DNA from: F1-20-MAGs119 sp040401695
GTDB taxonomy: Bacteria; Actinomycetota; Acidimicrobiia; Acidimicrobiales; Ilumatobacteraceae
DNA length: 34,717 bases
NCBI GenBank assembly: GCA_040401695.1
Contig: JBBANY010000019.1
Coordinates: 1 to 34,717 of the forward strand
Reading direction: 5' to 3'
Shown: piece by piece, positions 7,819-15,203 of the stretch
Layout: every line of letters begins with the position of its first letter
Position numbering within the stretch: the stretch's first letter is position 1
Position numbers and translations under genes: made by a program
Notes under the pieces: generated by a model
Told to the model about the DNA's origin: nothing
Database searches by the model: none
Seen by the model: the letters and a program-made list of their open reading frames with translations, nothing else

Positions 7819-7865
7819 CGCGCCGCCCGGCGGCGCGGATCCGTTCACACCGCTTGGCGGCGCGG
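7819..7865 (-). repeat. GC-rich repeat with two alternative hairpins in the ligase-SDR gap
   Basis: In the 82-bp gap between the ligase stop and the SDR start, the minus-strand transcript carries CCGCGCCGCC twice (7865-7856 and 7838-7829). One complementary GGCGGCGCG (7827-7819) follows, ending about 17 nt before the SDR ATG. The complement can pair with the near copy (tight hairpin) or the far copy (larger loop). There is no U-tract, so it is not a standard terminator. It might moderate translation or mRNA decay, or it may simply be GC-rich sequence. Confidence 0.4.
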
Positions 7866-7883
7866 GAGAACTCTACTTGTGGG

Positions 7884-9527
7884 TCACTTGGGCAAGCCAA
7901 GTGCGTCGAGAGCTTCCTGCTTCAGACGCTTGTAGTCGAGCTTGCCGTTCGGAGCCCGGCCGATCGAGGCCACCGCGATCACGTTCTTCGGCGATTTGTA
8001 AGCGGCCAGAGTCGAACGCACGTGGGCGACGAGTGCACCCGAATCGATGGCCTGGCCGGGGCGGGGTTCGACGAGGGCGGTGATCGCCTCGCCAAAACGC
8101 TCGTCGGGGACGCCGACGCATGCGGCGTCGAGCACACTCGGATGGGTCTTCAGAACCTCTTCGACTTCCTCCGGGTACACCTTCTCGCCGCCGGTGTTGA
8201 TGCACTGGCTGCCACGGCCGAGCAGCTTCACGGTGCCGTCGGCGTCGACCTCGGCGAAGTCACCGGGAATCGAGTAGCGCAGACCGTCGATGACGACGAA
8301 CGTCGATGCCGACTTCGCTTCGTCCTTGTAGTACCCGATCGGCGTGCGGCCGCGCATCGCGATTCGTCCGCGTTCGCCGCTGCCCGGCACGACATCGCGG
8401 CCGTCTTCGTTGATGACGCGGGTGTTCGGCCCCAGCTTGAAGGTCGCGGTGCTGCTGGAGCCGTCGGCGCTCGTCGTCGAGGAAGCCATGCCGATTGCCT
8501 CGGAGGAACCCAGGCTGTCGATGAGCAACATCTTCGGGTGATGTCGAAGCAGCCCCGCCTTGGTTTCCGCCGACCACATGACGCCGCTCGAGGTGATGAA
8601 CTTGATCGACGAGATGTCGTACTTGCCCGGGTTTTCATCGAGTGCCCGCAGGATCGGCTTGGCGAACGCATCGCCGACGATCGCGATGCTGTTGACGCGC
8701 GCGGACTGAACGACTTCGAGCAGTTCCTTCGCATCGAAGGTTCGACTCGTCATCGTCGCGACCGCCCCGCCGAGCGCGAGCGCCCACATTGCGTTCATTG
8801 CTCCGGTGCCGTGCATCAACGGTGCGGCCGGCATGTTGACCGGACCGGGCTTGCCGACACGTGCCTCGAGGGCTGACATGTCCACGTGCTCGGGTAGGCG
8901 GACCTTCGACGGCGCATCAAGGCTGCCGACCATGTCGTCTTGTCGCCACATGACGCCTTTCGGCATGCCGGTCGTGCCACCAGTGTAGAGGAAATAGAGG
9001 TCGTCGCCGCTGCGCGACCACGCGGGTGAGGGCTGCGCATTGTTGGATGTCGCGGCCTTGTCGTATGACACCGCCCAGTCGGGGCAGGGGTGCGTCCCGT
9101 CGTCGACACAGATCCAGGTCTTCACGTTCGGGACGCGCGGGCGGACCGCCGCGCATCGCTCGGTGTAGCTCGCGTGGAAGATCACCGCGACGGAATCGGA
9201 GTTGTCCCACAAGTAAGTGAGTTCGTCCTCGGTGTAGCGGTAGTTCGTGTTGACGGGGACGAGGCTCACCTTGAAGAGCCCGAACATCGACTCCATGTAC
9301 TCGGGACAGTTGTGCATGTACTGCGCGACCTTGTCCTGGTGCTTGGCGCCGGCGGCGAGCAGGGTGTTGGCGATGCCGTTCGCCCGCGAATCGAAGTCGC
9401 GCCAGGTGCGCGTCTCGCCTCCATGGATCGCTGCGGGTGCGTCGGGGAATCGCCGCGCGTGCAGTTCCCACATGTCGGCAAAGTTCCACCCGGAGTTCGT
9501 CGTCGAAGTTGTCACAAGCGGCAACAC
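7884..9527 (-). CDS. Acyl-CoA synthetase (FadD-type, AMP-binding)
   Basis: This 547-residue ANL-superfamily enzyme forms acyl-CoA from a carboxylic acid, ATP and CoA through an acyl-adenylate. The P-loop YTGGTTGMPKG is at residues 181-191. The C-terminal domain has CINTGGEKVYPEEVEE, and the catalytic Lys lies in APNGKLDYKRL near residue 530. The N-terminal NFADMWELHARRFPDAPA is typical of long-chain or steroid/isoprenoid FadD proteins of actinobacteria. The start is uncertain: GTG 9527 gives the length above, and GTG 9515 (four codons later) also keeps the conserved N-terminus. It faces the acyl-CoA dehydrogenase gene at 9541 across only 13 bp. It heads the lipid cluster and likely activates its substrate. 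Confidence 0.92.
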   Translation of the reverse strand: MLPLVTTSTTNSGWNFADMWELHARRFPDAPAAIHGGETRTWRDFDSRANGIANTLLAAGAKHQDKVAQYMHNCPEYMESMFGLFKVSLVPVNTNYRYTEDELTYLWDNSDSVAVIFHASYTERCAAVRPRVPNVKTWICVDDGTHPCPDWAVSYDKAATSNNAQPSPAWSRSGDDLYFLYTGGTTGMPKGVMWRQDDMVGSLDAPSKVRLPEHVDMSALEARVGKPGPVNMPAAPLMHGTGAMNAMWALALGGAVATMTSRTFDAKELLEVVQSARVNSIAIVGDAFAKPILRALDENPGKYDISSIKFITSSGVMWSAETKAGLLRHHPKMLLIDSLGSSEAIGMASSTTSADGSSSTATFKLGPNTRVINEDGRDVVPGSGERGRIAMRGRTPIGYYKDEAKSASTFVVIDGLRYSIPGDFAEVDADGTVKLLGRGSQCINTGGEKVYPEEVEEVLKTHPSVLDAACVGVPDERFGEAITALVEPRPGQAIDSGALVAHVRSTLAAYKSPKNVIAVASIGRAPNGKLDYKRLKQEALDALGLPK

Positions 9528-9533
9528 TATTCT
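9528..9533 (+). promoter_or_regulatory. Candidate -10 box (TATTCT) for leaderless acyl-CoA dehydrogenase gene
   Basis: TATTCT matches TANNNT and lies 7 nt before GTG 9541, placing the predicted transcription start on the start codon. The only Shine-Dalgarno-like run (GGGAG, 9535-9539) is 1 nt from the GTG, too close to work, which supports a leaderless message. No clear -35 is visible. Confidence 0.5.
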
Positions 9534-9540
9534 CGGGAGC

Positions 9541-10659
9541 GTGAATCACCTATTGCCCGGCGACGAAGACGAACGCAGAATCGCCGTGCGGCGGTGGCTC
9601 GCCGACAATCCGCGGCCGTCGGGCCGGCAATTGGCCGACGCCGGTTACGTGGCACCGCATCTTCCGGTGCCGTGGGGCCTCGGCGCGGATCCGATCCACC
9701 AACTCATCATCGATGACGAACTGAAACAAGCGGGCGTGTCGCGCCCCTCGAATGCAATCGGCATCGGATGGGCCGGACCGACGATCGTCCACGCCGGTTC
9801 GGAGGAACAGAAACGTCGCTACGTGCCGAAGATCCTCTCGGGCGAGGAAATTTGGTGCCAGTTGTTCAGTGAACCCGAGGCGGGAAGCGACCTCGCGAGT
9901 CTGCGCACGCGCGCGGTGCTCGACGGTGACGAGTGGGTCGTAAACGGTCAGAAAATCTGGACGAGCGGCGCACAGCACTCGAAGTTCGGGATTCTTCTCG
10001 CCCGGACCGACCCCGACGCGCCGAAGCACCGCGGCATCACTTACTTCATATGTCCGATGGATGCACCCGGCATCGAGGTACGCCCCATCCGTGAGATGAC
10101 CGGAGGCGAGACGTTCAACGAAGTGTTCCTCACCGACGTGCGACTTCCGCGTGACTCGGTGGTGGGTGAGGTCAACGACGGTTGGCGACTCGCCAAGGTG
10201 ACCCTCGGAAACGAGCGTGTGTCGTTGTCGACGGGCGGCATCCTGTGGGGCCACGGGCCGACCGCGATGAACCTCATCGATCAGATTCGGATGAAAGGCG
10301 GCGTGACCGACCCCGTGATGCGGCACAGGGTCGTCGACGTCTGGATCGAGCACCAGATTCTCGAGCTCATCCGCATGCGCACACTCGTCGCGCGGTTGCG
10401 TGGTGAGCAGCCCGGCCCCGAGGCGAGCATCCGCAAGATCCTTGCCGACGAACACGGCCAGCACGTCGCGGCCCTCGCCGTCGACATGATGGGCGCCGAC
10501 GGCGTGCTCGGGTCGAACGTCGACATCGATCATGCGGTGTGGACCGGCGCATTTCTTTTCTCCCAGGCCCTCACCGTCGGCGGCGGAACGGGCAATGTGC
10601 AGCGCAACATCGTGGGCGAGCGGGTTCTGCAGCTGCCCCACGAGCCCGGCATCGTCTGA
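9541..10659 (+). CDS. Acyl-CoA dehydrogenase (second FadE-type)
   Basis: The product is a 372-residue FAD-dependent acyl-CoA dehydrogenase. It carries CQLFSEPEAGSDL, VNGQKIWTSGAQHS, a central GNERVSLSTGG, and a C-terminal GGGTGNVQRNIVGERVLQLPHEP. As in the gene at 5767-6903, the position of the medium-chain catalytic Glu before GT is Gly, so the Glu of GNER may be the base, or the protein may pair with a second subunit. The frame is open far upstream, but that part lies antisense to the ligase gene and is not protein-like. GTG 9541, giving MNHLLPGDEDERR, is chosen with a TATTCT box 7 nt upstream. It likely oxidises an acyl-CoA in the same catabolic route as the divergent lipid cluster. Confidence 0.9.
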   Translation: MNHLLPGDEDERRIAVRRWLADNPRPSGRQLADAGYVAPHLPVPWGLGADPIHQLIIDDELKQAGVSRPSNAIGIGWAGPTIVHAGSEEQKRRYVPKILSGEEIWCQLFSEPEAGSDLASLRTRAVLDGDEWVVNGQKIWTSGAQHSKFGILLARTDPDAPKHRGITYFICPMDAPGIEVRPIREMTGGETFNEVFLTDVRLPRDSVVGEVNDGWRLAKVTLGNERVSLSTGGILWGHGPTAMNLIDQIRMKGGVTDPVMRHRVVDVWIEHQILELIRMRTLVARLRGEQPGPEASIRKILADEHGQHVAALAVDMMGADGVLGSNVDIDHAVWTGAFLFSQALTVGGGTGNVQRNIVGERVLQLPHEPGIV

Positions 10660-10675
10660 GCCGACTCGTTTTCGC

Positions 10676-10681
10676 TAGTTT
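10676..10681 (+). promoter_or_regulatory. Candidate -10 box (TAGTTT) upstream of F420 enzyme gene
   Basis: TAGTTT lies in the 49-bp gap after the acyl-CoA dehydrogenase stop and 27 nt before ATG 10709. That would leave a leader of about 20 nt carrying the AGGGGGAC ribosome site (10699-10705). No -35 match is clear. Confidence 0.3.
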
Positions 10682-10708
10682 GCGTTCAATCGTTTGTCAG
10701 GGGGACCC

Positions 10709-11686
10709 ATGAAGCCGTTCCGTTTCGGAGTGCAGTCGTACAACGCAGAGACGCCGCAGGCGTGGCGTGACAAGGTGAAGAAGGCCGAGGACCTCGGCTA
10801 CTCCGCGTTCCATCTCGCCGATCACCTCTTGGGACCCGGTCCCGCTCTGCAGAAATGCAACCACCCCGTGCAGGGCCTCGCTGCCGTGCCCGCGATGGCC
10901 GTGGCAGCCGAAGCGACCTCGACCATCAAGATCGGTTGCCGGGTGTTCTGCATCGACTACCGCCCCGCCGCCGTGCTGATCAAAGAGGCAGCGACACTCG
11001 ATTTCTTCTCGGGTGGTCGTCTCGAGTTCGGCCTCGGCGCAGGCTGGTTGGAGGCCGAGTACGAGGCGCTGGGTATCAAGATGGACCCGGCGGGTGAGCG
11101 CGTGACGCGCATGGAGGAGTACGTGAAGGCGGCAAAGGTTGCCTTCGCCGGCGGCGAGGTGCACTACGACGGCAAGTACGTCCACCTGCACGGCTACGAG
11201 TCGCTTCCCGCACCCGCGAATCCGAACGGCATCCAGATCATGATCGGTGGCGGCAGCAAGCGCGTCCTCACGATCGCCGGCCGCGAGGCGAACATCGTCT
11301 CCTACAACTTCGACAACTCGAGCGGCAAGATCGGCCCGTACGGTGCGCAGAGCAGCACCGCCGAACTCACCGCACAGAAAGCCGCGTGGGTGAAGGCGGG
11401 CGCCGAATCCGTGGGACGCAAGATGTCCGACCTCGAATTCGAGATCGGCGCCTATTTCACGGTCGTCACCCCCGACCCCGACAGCGTCAACGCCAATTTC
11501 GCGAAGATGTTCGGGATCACCCCCGAGGCGATGGTCGACCACCCCCACGCCTACATCGGAACCGTCGACCAGATCTGCGACATCATCGAGGATCGCCGCG
11601 AGAAGTATGGGATCAGCTACTTCACCGTGAGTGAGGGAAACCTCGACGCTTTCGCCCCCGTCGTCAGCCGTTTGACGGGGAAGTAA
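10709..11686 (+). CDS. LLM-class F420-dependent oxidoreductase (MSMEG_2516-like)
   Basis: This 325-residue luciferase-like (TIM-barrel) protein belongs to the F420-dependent group. The beginning MKPFRFGVQSYNAETPQAWRD, the segment YSAFHLADHLLGP and the core FGLGAGWLEAEYEALGI fit the MSMEG_2516-like subfamily known in actinobacteria. Such enzymes use reduced cofactor F420 to reduce or dehydrogenate small organic molecules. The true substrate here is unknown. ATG 10709 is preceded by a strong AGGGGGAC site, so I prefer it over an in-frame TTG at 10694. The acyl-CoA ligase gene follows 11 bp after the stop, so the two are co-transcribed and the oxidoreductase may act on the ligase substrate or product. 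Confidence 0.88.
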   Translation: MKPFRFGVQSYNAETPQAWRDKVKKAEDLGYSAFHLADHLLGPGPALQKCNHPVQGLAAVPAMAVAAEATSTIKIGCRVFCIDYRPAAVLIKEAATLDFFSGGRLEFGLGAGWLEAEYEALGIKMDPAGERVTRMEEYVKAAKVAFAGGEVHYDGKYVHLHGYESLPAPANPNGIQIMIGGGSKRVLTIAGREANIVSYNFDNSSGKIGPYGAQSSTAELTAQKAAWVKAGAESVGRKMSDLEFEIGAYFTVVTPDPDSVNANFAKMFGITPEAMVDHPHAYIGTVDQICDIIEDRREKYGISYFTVSEGNLDAFAPVVSRLTGK

Positions 11687-11697
11687 TCTCGGGCCCC

Positions 11698-13284
11698 ATG
11701 GGGCAAACAATCGGATCAGTCGGCGACATCATCAGGGTCCACGGTGCCGAGCGCGCCGGGCAGACCGCGGTCATTCAGGGTGAGCGTTCGCTCACGTGGG
11801 GCGAGCTCTACACGCGGTCGAAGAAACTTTCTCAGGCGCTGTCCGCCGCCGGTGTGAAGTCGGAGTCGCGCGTCTCGTTCCTCGACAAGAACTCGGTCGA
11901 ACACTTCGAGGTGTTCTTCGCGTGCAGTCTGTTGAACGCGGTGTCCGTCGACGTCAACTGGCGTCTCGCACCGCCGGAAGTTGCCTACATCGTGAACGAC
12001 GCCGAGTCGCGCGTGTTCATCGCGCACAACGAGTTCCGATCCGTGCTCGACGCCATCGCCGGCGATCTGCATCCCGACTCGCTCGTCGTCATCATCGGTG
12101 GCGATGCGTCGCCCGTCGGCAAGTTGCGCACCGTCGCCTACGAGGACTTTCTCGCCGGTGGCAGCGACACCGACCCGGGTGCAAAGGGTGGGGCGGAAGA
12201 CGTCGCGTTCCAGCTGTACTCGAGTGGCACAACGGGTCGCCCGAAGGGTGTCATGTTGACGAACAACAACTTCTTCGCGCTCATGCCGCTCGCTAAGGAG
12301 ATGTGGGAACTCGACGCAGATTCGGTGAACATGATCGCCATGCCGCTCTTCCACATCGGTGGTGGCGGCTGGGCCGTCGCGGGCATGTATTGCGGCTGCA
12401 AGTCGGTGATCGTCCGTGATCTCGATCCGGTGGCCGTCGTGAAACTGATTCCGCAGCAGAAGGTGACCCATGCGTTCCTCGTGCCGGCGGTTCTGCAGTT
12501 CATGTTGATGGTGCCCGACGTCGACAAGGGTGACTTCGCGAGTCTCAAGGTGTTCGTCTACGGCGCTTCACCAATTTCCGAGGATGTTCTCGCGCGATCG
12601 GTGAAAACCTTCAAGTGCAAGTTCTGGCAGGCCTACGGACTCACCGAAACCACCGGAGCCGTCGTGAACCTCGCACCGGAGGATCACGATCCCGACGGCC
12701 CGAACAAGCACCGCTTGCGTTCGTGCGGCAAGCCCGGCCCGGGTGTCGGCGTGCGCGTGGTCGACGCATCGACGGGCAAGGACGTTCCGACCGGTGAAGT
12801 CGGCGAGATTTGGTTGAGCGGTCCGCAGATCATGAAGGGCTATTGGAAGATGCCCGAGGCGACGGCCGAGTCGATCGTCGCCGGTGGTTGGTTCCGCAGC
12901 GGTGACGCGGGCTATCTCGACGTCGACGGCTACCTCTACATCCACGATCGCGTGAAGGACATGATCGTGTCCGGTGGTGAGAACGTGTACCCGGCCGAGG
13001 TCGAGAACGTGTTGATGGCGCATCCGGCGATCGCCGACGTGGCAGTCATCGGTGTCCCCCACGAGAAGTGGGGAGAAACAGCGAAAGCGATCGTGGTGCG
13101 CAAGCCCGGCGTCGAGGTCACGGAGCAGGAGATCATCGACTTCAGCCGTGAACGGCTCGCAAAGTTCAAGTGTCCGGCGAGCGTCGACTGGGTCGATGCG
13201 CTTCCGCGCAATCCCAGCGGCAAGGTGCTGAAAAAGGACCTTCGCGCCCCGTACTGGGCGGGCCGCTCGCGCAACGTCAACTGA
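11698..13284 (+). CDS. Acyl-CoA synthetase (second AMP-binding ligase)
   Basis: This 528-residue ANL-superfamily acyl-CoA ligase is of standard length. It has the P-loop YSSGTTGRPKG at residues 174-184, the A5 motif YGLTETTGAV, the adenosine-binding GDAGYLDVDGYLYI with the hinge RVKDMIVSGGENVYPAEVE, and a catalytic Lys in NPSGKVLKKDLR near the C-terminus. It converts an organic acid to its CoA thioester in the cytosol. Compared with the ligase at 7884-9527 it is clearly a different subfamily, closer to general long-chain/aryl FadD proteins, so the two probably activate different acids. ATG 11698 lies 11 bp after the F420-enzyme stop. A 66-bp gap separates it from the metal transporter operon. 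Confidence 0.92.
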   Translation: MGQTIGSVGDIIRVHGAERAGQTAVIQGERSLTWGELYTRSKKLSQALSAAGVKSESRVSFLDKNSVEHFEVFFACSLLNAVSVDVNWRLAPPEVAYIVNDAESRVFIAHNEFRSVLDAIAGDLHPDSLVVIIGGDASPVGKLRTVAYEDFLAGGSDTDPGAKGGAEDVAFQLYSSGTTGRPKGVMLTNNNFFALMPLAKEMWELDADSVNMIAMPLFHIGGGGWAVAGMYCGCKSVIVRDLDPVAVVKLIPQQKVTHAFLVPAVLQFMLMVPDVDKGDFASLKVFVYGASPISEDVLARSVKTFKCKFWQAYGLTETTGAVVNLAPEDHDPDGPNKHRLRSCGKPGPGVGVRVVDASTGKDVPTGEVGEIWLSGPQIMKGYWKMPEATAESIVAGGWFRSGDAGYLDVDGYLYIHDRVKDMIVSGGENVYPAEVENVLMAHPAIADVAVIGVPHEKWGETAKAIVVRKPGVEVTEQEIIDFSRERLAKFKCPASVDWVDALPRNPSGKVLKKDLRAPYWAGRSRNVN

Positions 13285-13326
13285 ACCCGATTGCAGAGAA
13301 ATCTTTCGTCCGAGGGCGGAAACTCA

Positions 13327-13352
13327 ACGTTTTGGAATTAGAACTAAAACGT
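13327..13352. promoter_or_regulatory. AT-rich inverted repeat over the metal-transporter start; candidate operator
   Basis: ACGTTTT (13327-13333) and AAAACGT (13346-13352) form perfect 7-bp inverted arms. Inside them lies TTAG-AA-CTAA (13338-13347), a second, nested inverted repeat. The element is strikingly AT-rich for this genome. It covers a TAGAAC box 6 nt before GTG 13351 and runs into the start codon. A metal-dependent repressor of the Zur/Fur or DtxR/MntR type binding here would shut the importer off when metal is ample. It does not match a canonical Zur or DtxR box closely enough to name the regulator. Confidence 0.5.
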
Positions 13353-14409
13353 GAGGTTGGCCCAAAAGCGGACCATTTTGGTCGGATTTCTGCTTGTTTC
13401 TGCTCTGCTGGGCGCCTGCGGGGGTGACGACTCGGCCTCCACAACGGGTGAGTCATCCGACTCGGTGACCTGCTCGGGTGGAGCAGTCGTCGAGGGTCGA
13501 CCGATTCGCATCGCGTCGACCGTCGCGCCGATCACGAACATCGTCGCCAACATCGCCGGCGACTCCGATGCGGTGATCGAAGGTCTCGTGCCCGAGGGAA
13601 CCAACTCCCACACTTTCGAACCGCCTCCGAGTGCGGCCGAGACGTTGGAAGAAGCCGACGTCATCTTCATCAACGGCCTGGTGCTCGAAGAGCCCACGAA
13701 GGACCTCGCGCTTGCCAACCTGAAGGAAGGCGCGACGATCTGTGAACTCGGCACCGAGGTTCTTCCCGAAGGTGAATGGATCTTCGACTTCTCGTTTCCG
13801 AAAGAGGGCGGCAAGCCGAATCCGCACCTGTGGACGAACCCGCCGATGGTGAAGGACTACGCGCGGGTGGTTGCCGACACGTTGTCGCGGCGCGACCCGG
13901 CGAATGCCGACTCGTACGCAACGAACCTCGAGAAGTTCTCGGCCAAGGTCGACGAGCTCGACGTTGCCGTGCGCTCCGCGACCGAAACCCTGCCCGCCGA
14001 GGCGCGCAAGCTCGTCACGTACCACGACGCCTACGCCTACTTCGCCAAGGAGTACGACTGGACCGTCGTCGGTGCAATTCAGCCGTCGTCGTTCGAAGAG
14101 CCGACACCGAAGGAAATCGCAGACCTGATCACCCAGGTCAAGGAAGAGGGTGTGAAGGCCGTCTTCGGAAGCGAAGTCTTTCCGTCGCCCGTGCTCGAGC
14201 AGATCGGCAAGGAAGCCGGCGTCATCTACATCGACGTCCTGCGCGACGACGACCTGCTGGGCGAACCCGGCGATCCGGAACACACGTGGATGGGGCTCAT
14301 GCGGTTCAATTATGTGACGATGATCGAAGCCCTCGGCGGCGACGCCTCGGCACTCGAGGCTCTCGACGTCTCCGACGTCACGACAGACAAGGCGTCCTAC
14401 CCGCAATGA
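13351..14409 (+). CDS. Zinc/manganese-type ABC transporter, substrate-binding lipoprotein
   Basis: This 352-residue cluster A-I (ZnuA/TroA-like) metal-binding lipoprotein has a signal peptide with lipobox LLGAC and Cys23 as the lipidation site, followed by an acidic Ser/Thr linker. Metal ligands visible from family positions are His87 (NSHTFEP), His159 (NPHLWTNP), His225 (YHDAYAYF) and an acidic residue near 299-300 (VLRDDDL). There is no His-rich loop of the kind found in many ZnuA proteins, so zinc versus manganese is open; three His ligands favour zinc. The start is GTG 13351, the only start that keeps the signal peptide. There is no Shine-Dalgarno site, in line with a leaderless message under the inverted repeat at 13327-13352. 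The stop overlaps the ATPase start (ATGA). Confidence 0.9.
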   Translation: MRLAQKRTILVGFLLVSALLGACGGDDSASTTGESSDSVTCSGGAVVEGRPIRIASTVAPITNIVANIAGDSDAVIEGLVPEGTNSHTFEPPPSAAETLEEADVIFINGLVLEEPTKDLALANLKEGATICELGTEVLPEGEWIFDFSFPKEGGKPNPHLWTNPPMVKDYARVVADTLSRRDPANADSYATNLEKFSAKVDELDVAVRSATETLPAEARKLVTYHDAYAYFAKEYDWTVVGAIQPSSFEEPTPKEIADLITQVKEEGVKAVFGSEVFPSPVLEQIGKEAGVIYIDVLRDDDLLGEPGDPEHTWMGLMRFNYVTMIEALGGDASALEALDVSDVTTDKASYPQ

Positions 14410-15203
14410 TCCTGAAAGCCGCACCCGACAACCTTCTCGTTTCGTGCCACCACCTCTCGTGCGCCTACGGCGACAACGTGGTGGTGAGTGACGTCACCTT
14501 TTCGGTCGAGCGAGGCGAGTTCGTCGGAATCGTCGGTCCGTCCGGTTCGGGCAAGACGACGCTTCTCCGGGCGATTCTCGGCATGGTGCAGCCCGTGCAC
14601 GGAGAGGTCGGCACCGTGAAGGGTGTGCGCCTTGGCTACGTGCCGCAGGTCGAATCCGTCGACTGGAACTTTCCCGTGACGGTGCTCGAGGTGATGGTGA
14701 TGACCCGTCCTCAGCGGCGCGTCCTTCCGCGCATCACGCTTGCCGAGCGTCGCGACGCGAATGAGATGCTCGAACGTCTCGGCCTCGGTGGCCTCGGTGA
14801 CCGGCACATTCGGGAACTGTCGGGCGGCCAGCAACAGCGCGTCTTCGTTGCGCGAGCCTTGTTCCACAACCCCGACATCCTCGTGCTCGACGAGCCGACG
14901 TCGGGTGTCGACGTGCGCACGCGCCACGAGGTGCTGCACCTTCTTGCCGACCTCCACCAAGAGGGCATCTCCGTTCTTCTCACCACCCACGACCTGAACG
15001 GTCTTGCCGCCCACCTGCCGCGTCTCGTGTGTCTGAACCGCGAGATCATCGCCGATGGCAGTCCCCGAGAGGTTCTCGTGCCCGACGTACTCGAGCGCCT
15101 CTACGGCGCACCGATGCACGTGCTCGAGCACGGTGGAATGCCGGTCGTCCTCGACCACGCCGAAGGAGCGGTCATCAAGCCGTTCCGTCCGCGGGCGGTG
15201 TGA
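14406..15203 (+). CDS. Zinc/manganese-type ABC transporter, ATP-binding protein
   Basis: This 265-residue ABC ATPase energises metal import on the cytosolic face. It has Walker A GPSGSGKT at residues 44-51, a Q-loop at YVPQVESVDWNFP (the usual form in metal-type ZnuC/TroB ATPases), the signature LSGGQQQR at 138-145, Walker B ILVLDEP around 158-164 and an H-loop TTHDLN. ATG 14406 overlaps the binding-protein stop, and GTGA couples it to the permease. The same frame is open well upstream, but that part is antisense-like Arg-rich shadow over the binding-protein gene and is excluded. With its neighbours it makes a complete three-gene importer. Confidence 0.92.
   Translation: MILKAAPDNLLVSCHHLSCAYGDNVVVSDVTFSVERGEFVGIVGPSGSGKTTLLRAILGMVQPVHGEVGTVKGVRLGYVPQVESVDWNFPVTVLEVMVMTRPQRRVLPRITLAERRDANEMLERLGLGGLGDRHIRELSGGQQQRVFVARALFHNPDILVLDEPTSGVDVRTRHEVLHLLADLHQEGISVLLTTHDLNGLAAHLPRLVCLNREIIADGSPREVLVPDVLERLYGAPMHVLEHGGMPVVLDHAEGAVIKPFRPRAV

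Noticed and set aside
7819..7837. Intrinsic terminator after the ligase gene
   Set aside because: The hairpin is strong but no U-tract follows on the minus strand; the sequence runs straight into the SDR ribosome site.
13285..13326. Terminator hairpin between the ligase and the metal importer
   Set aside because: TTTCGTCC and GGGCGGAAA only pair in part, with central mismatches and no U-run.
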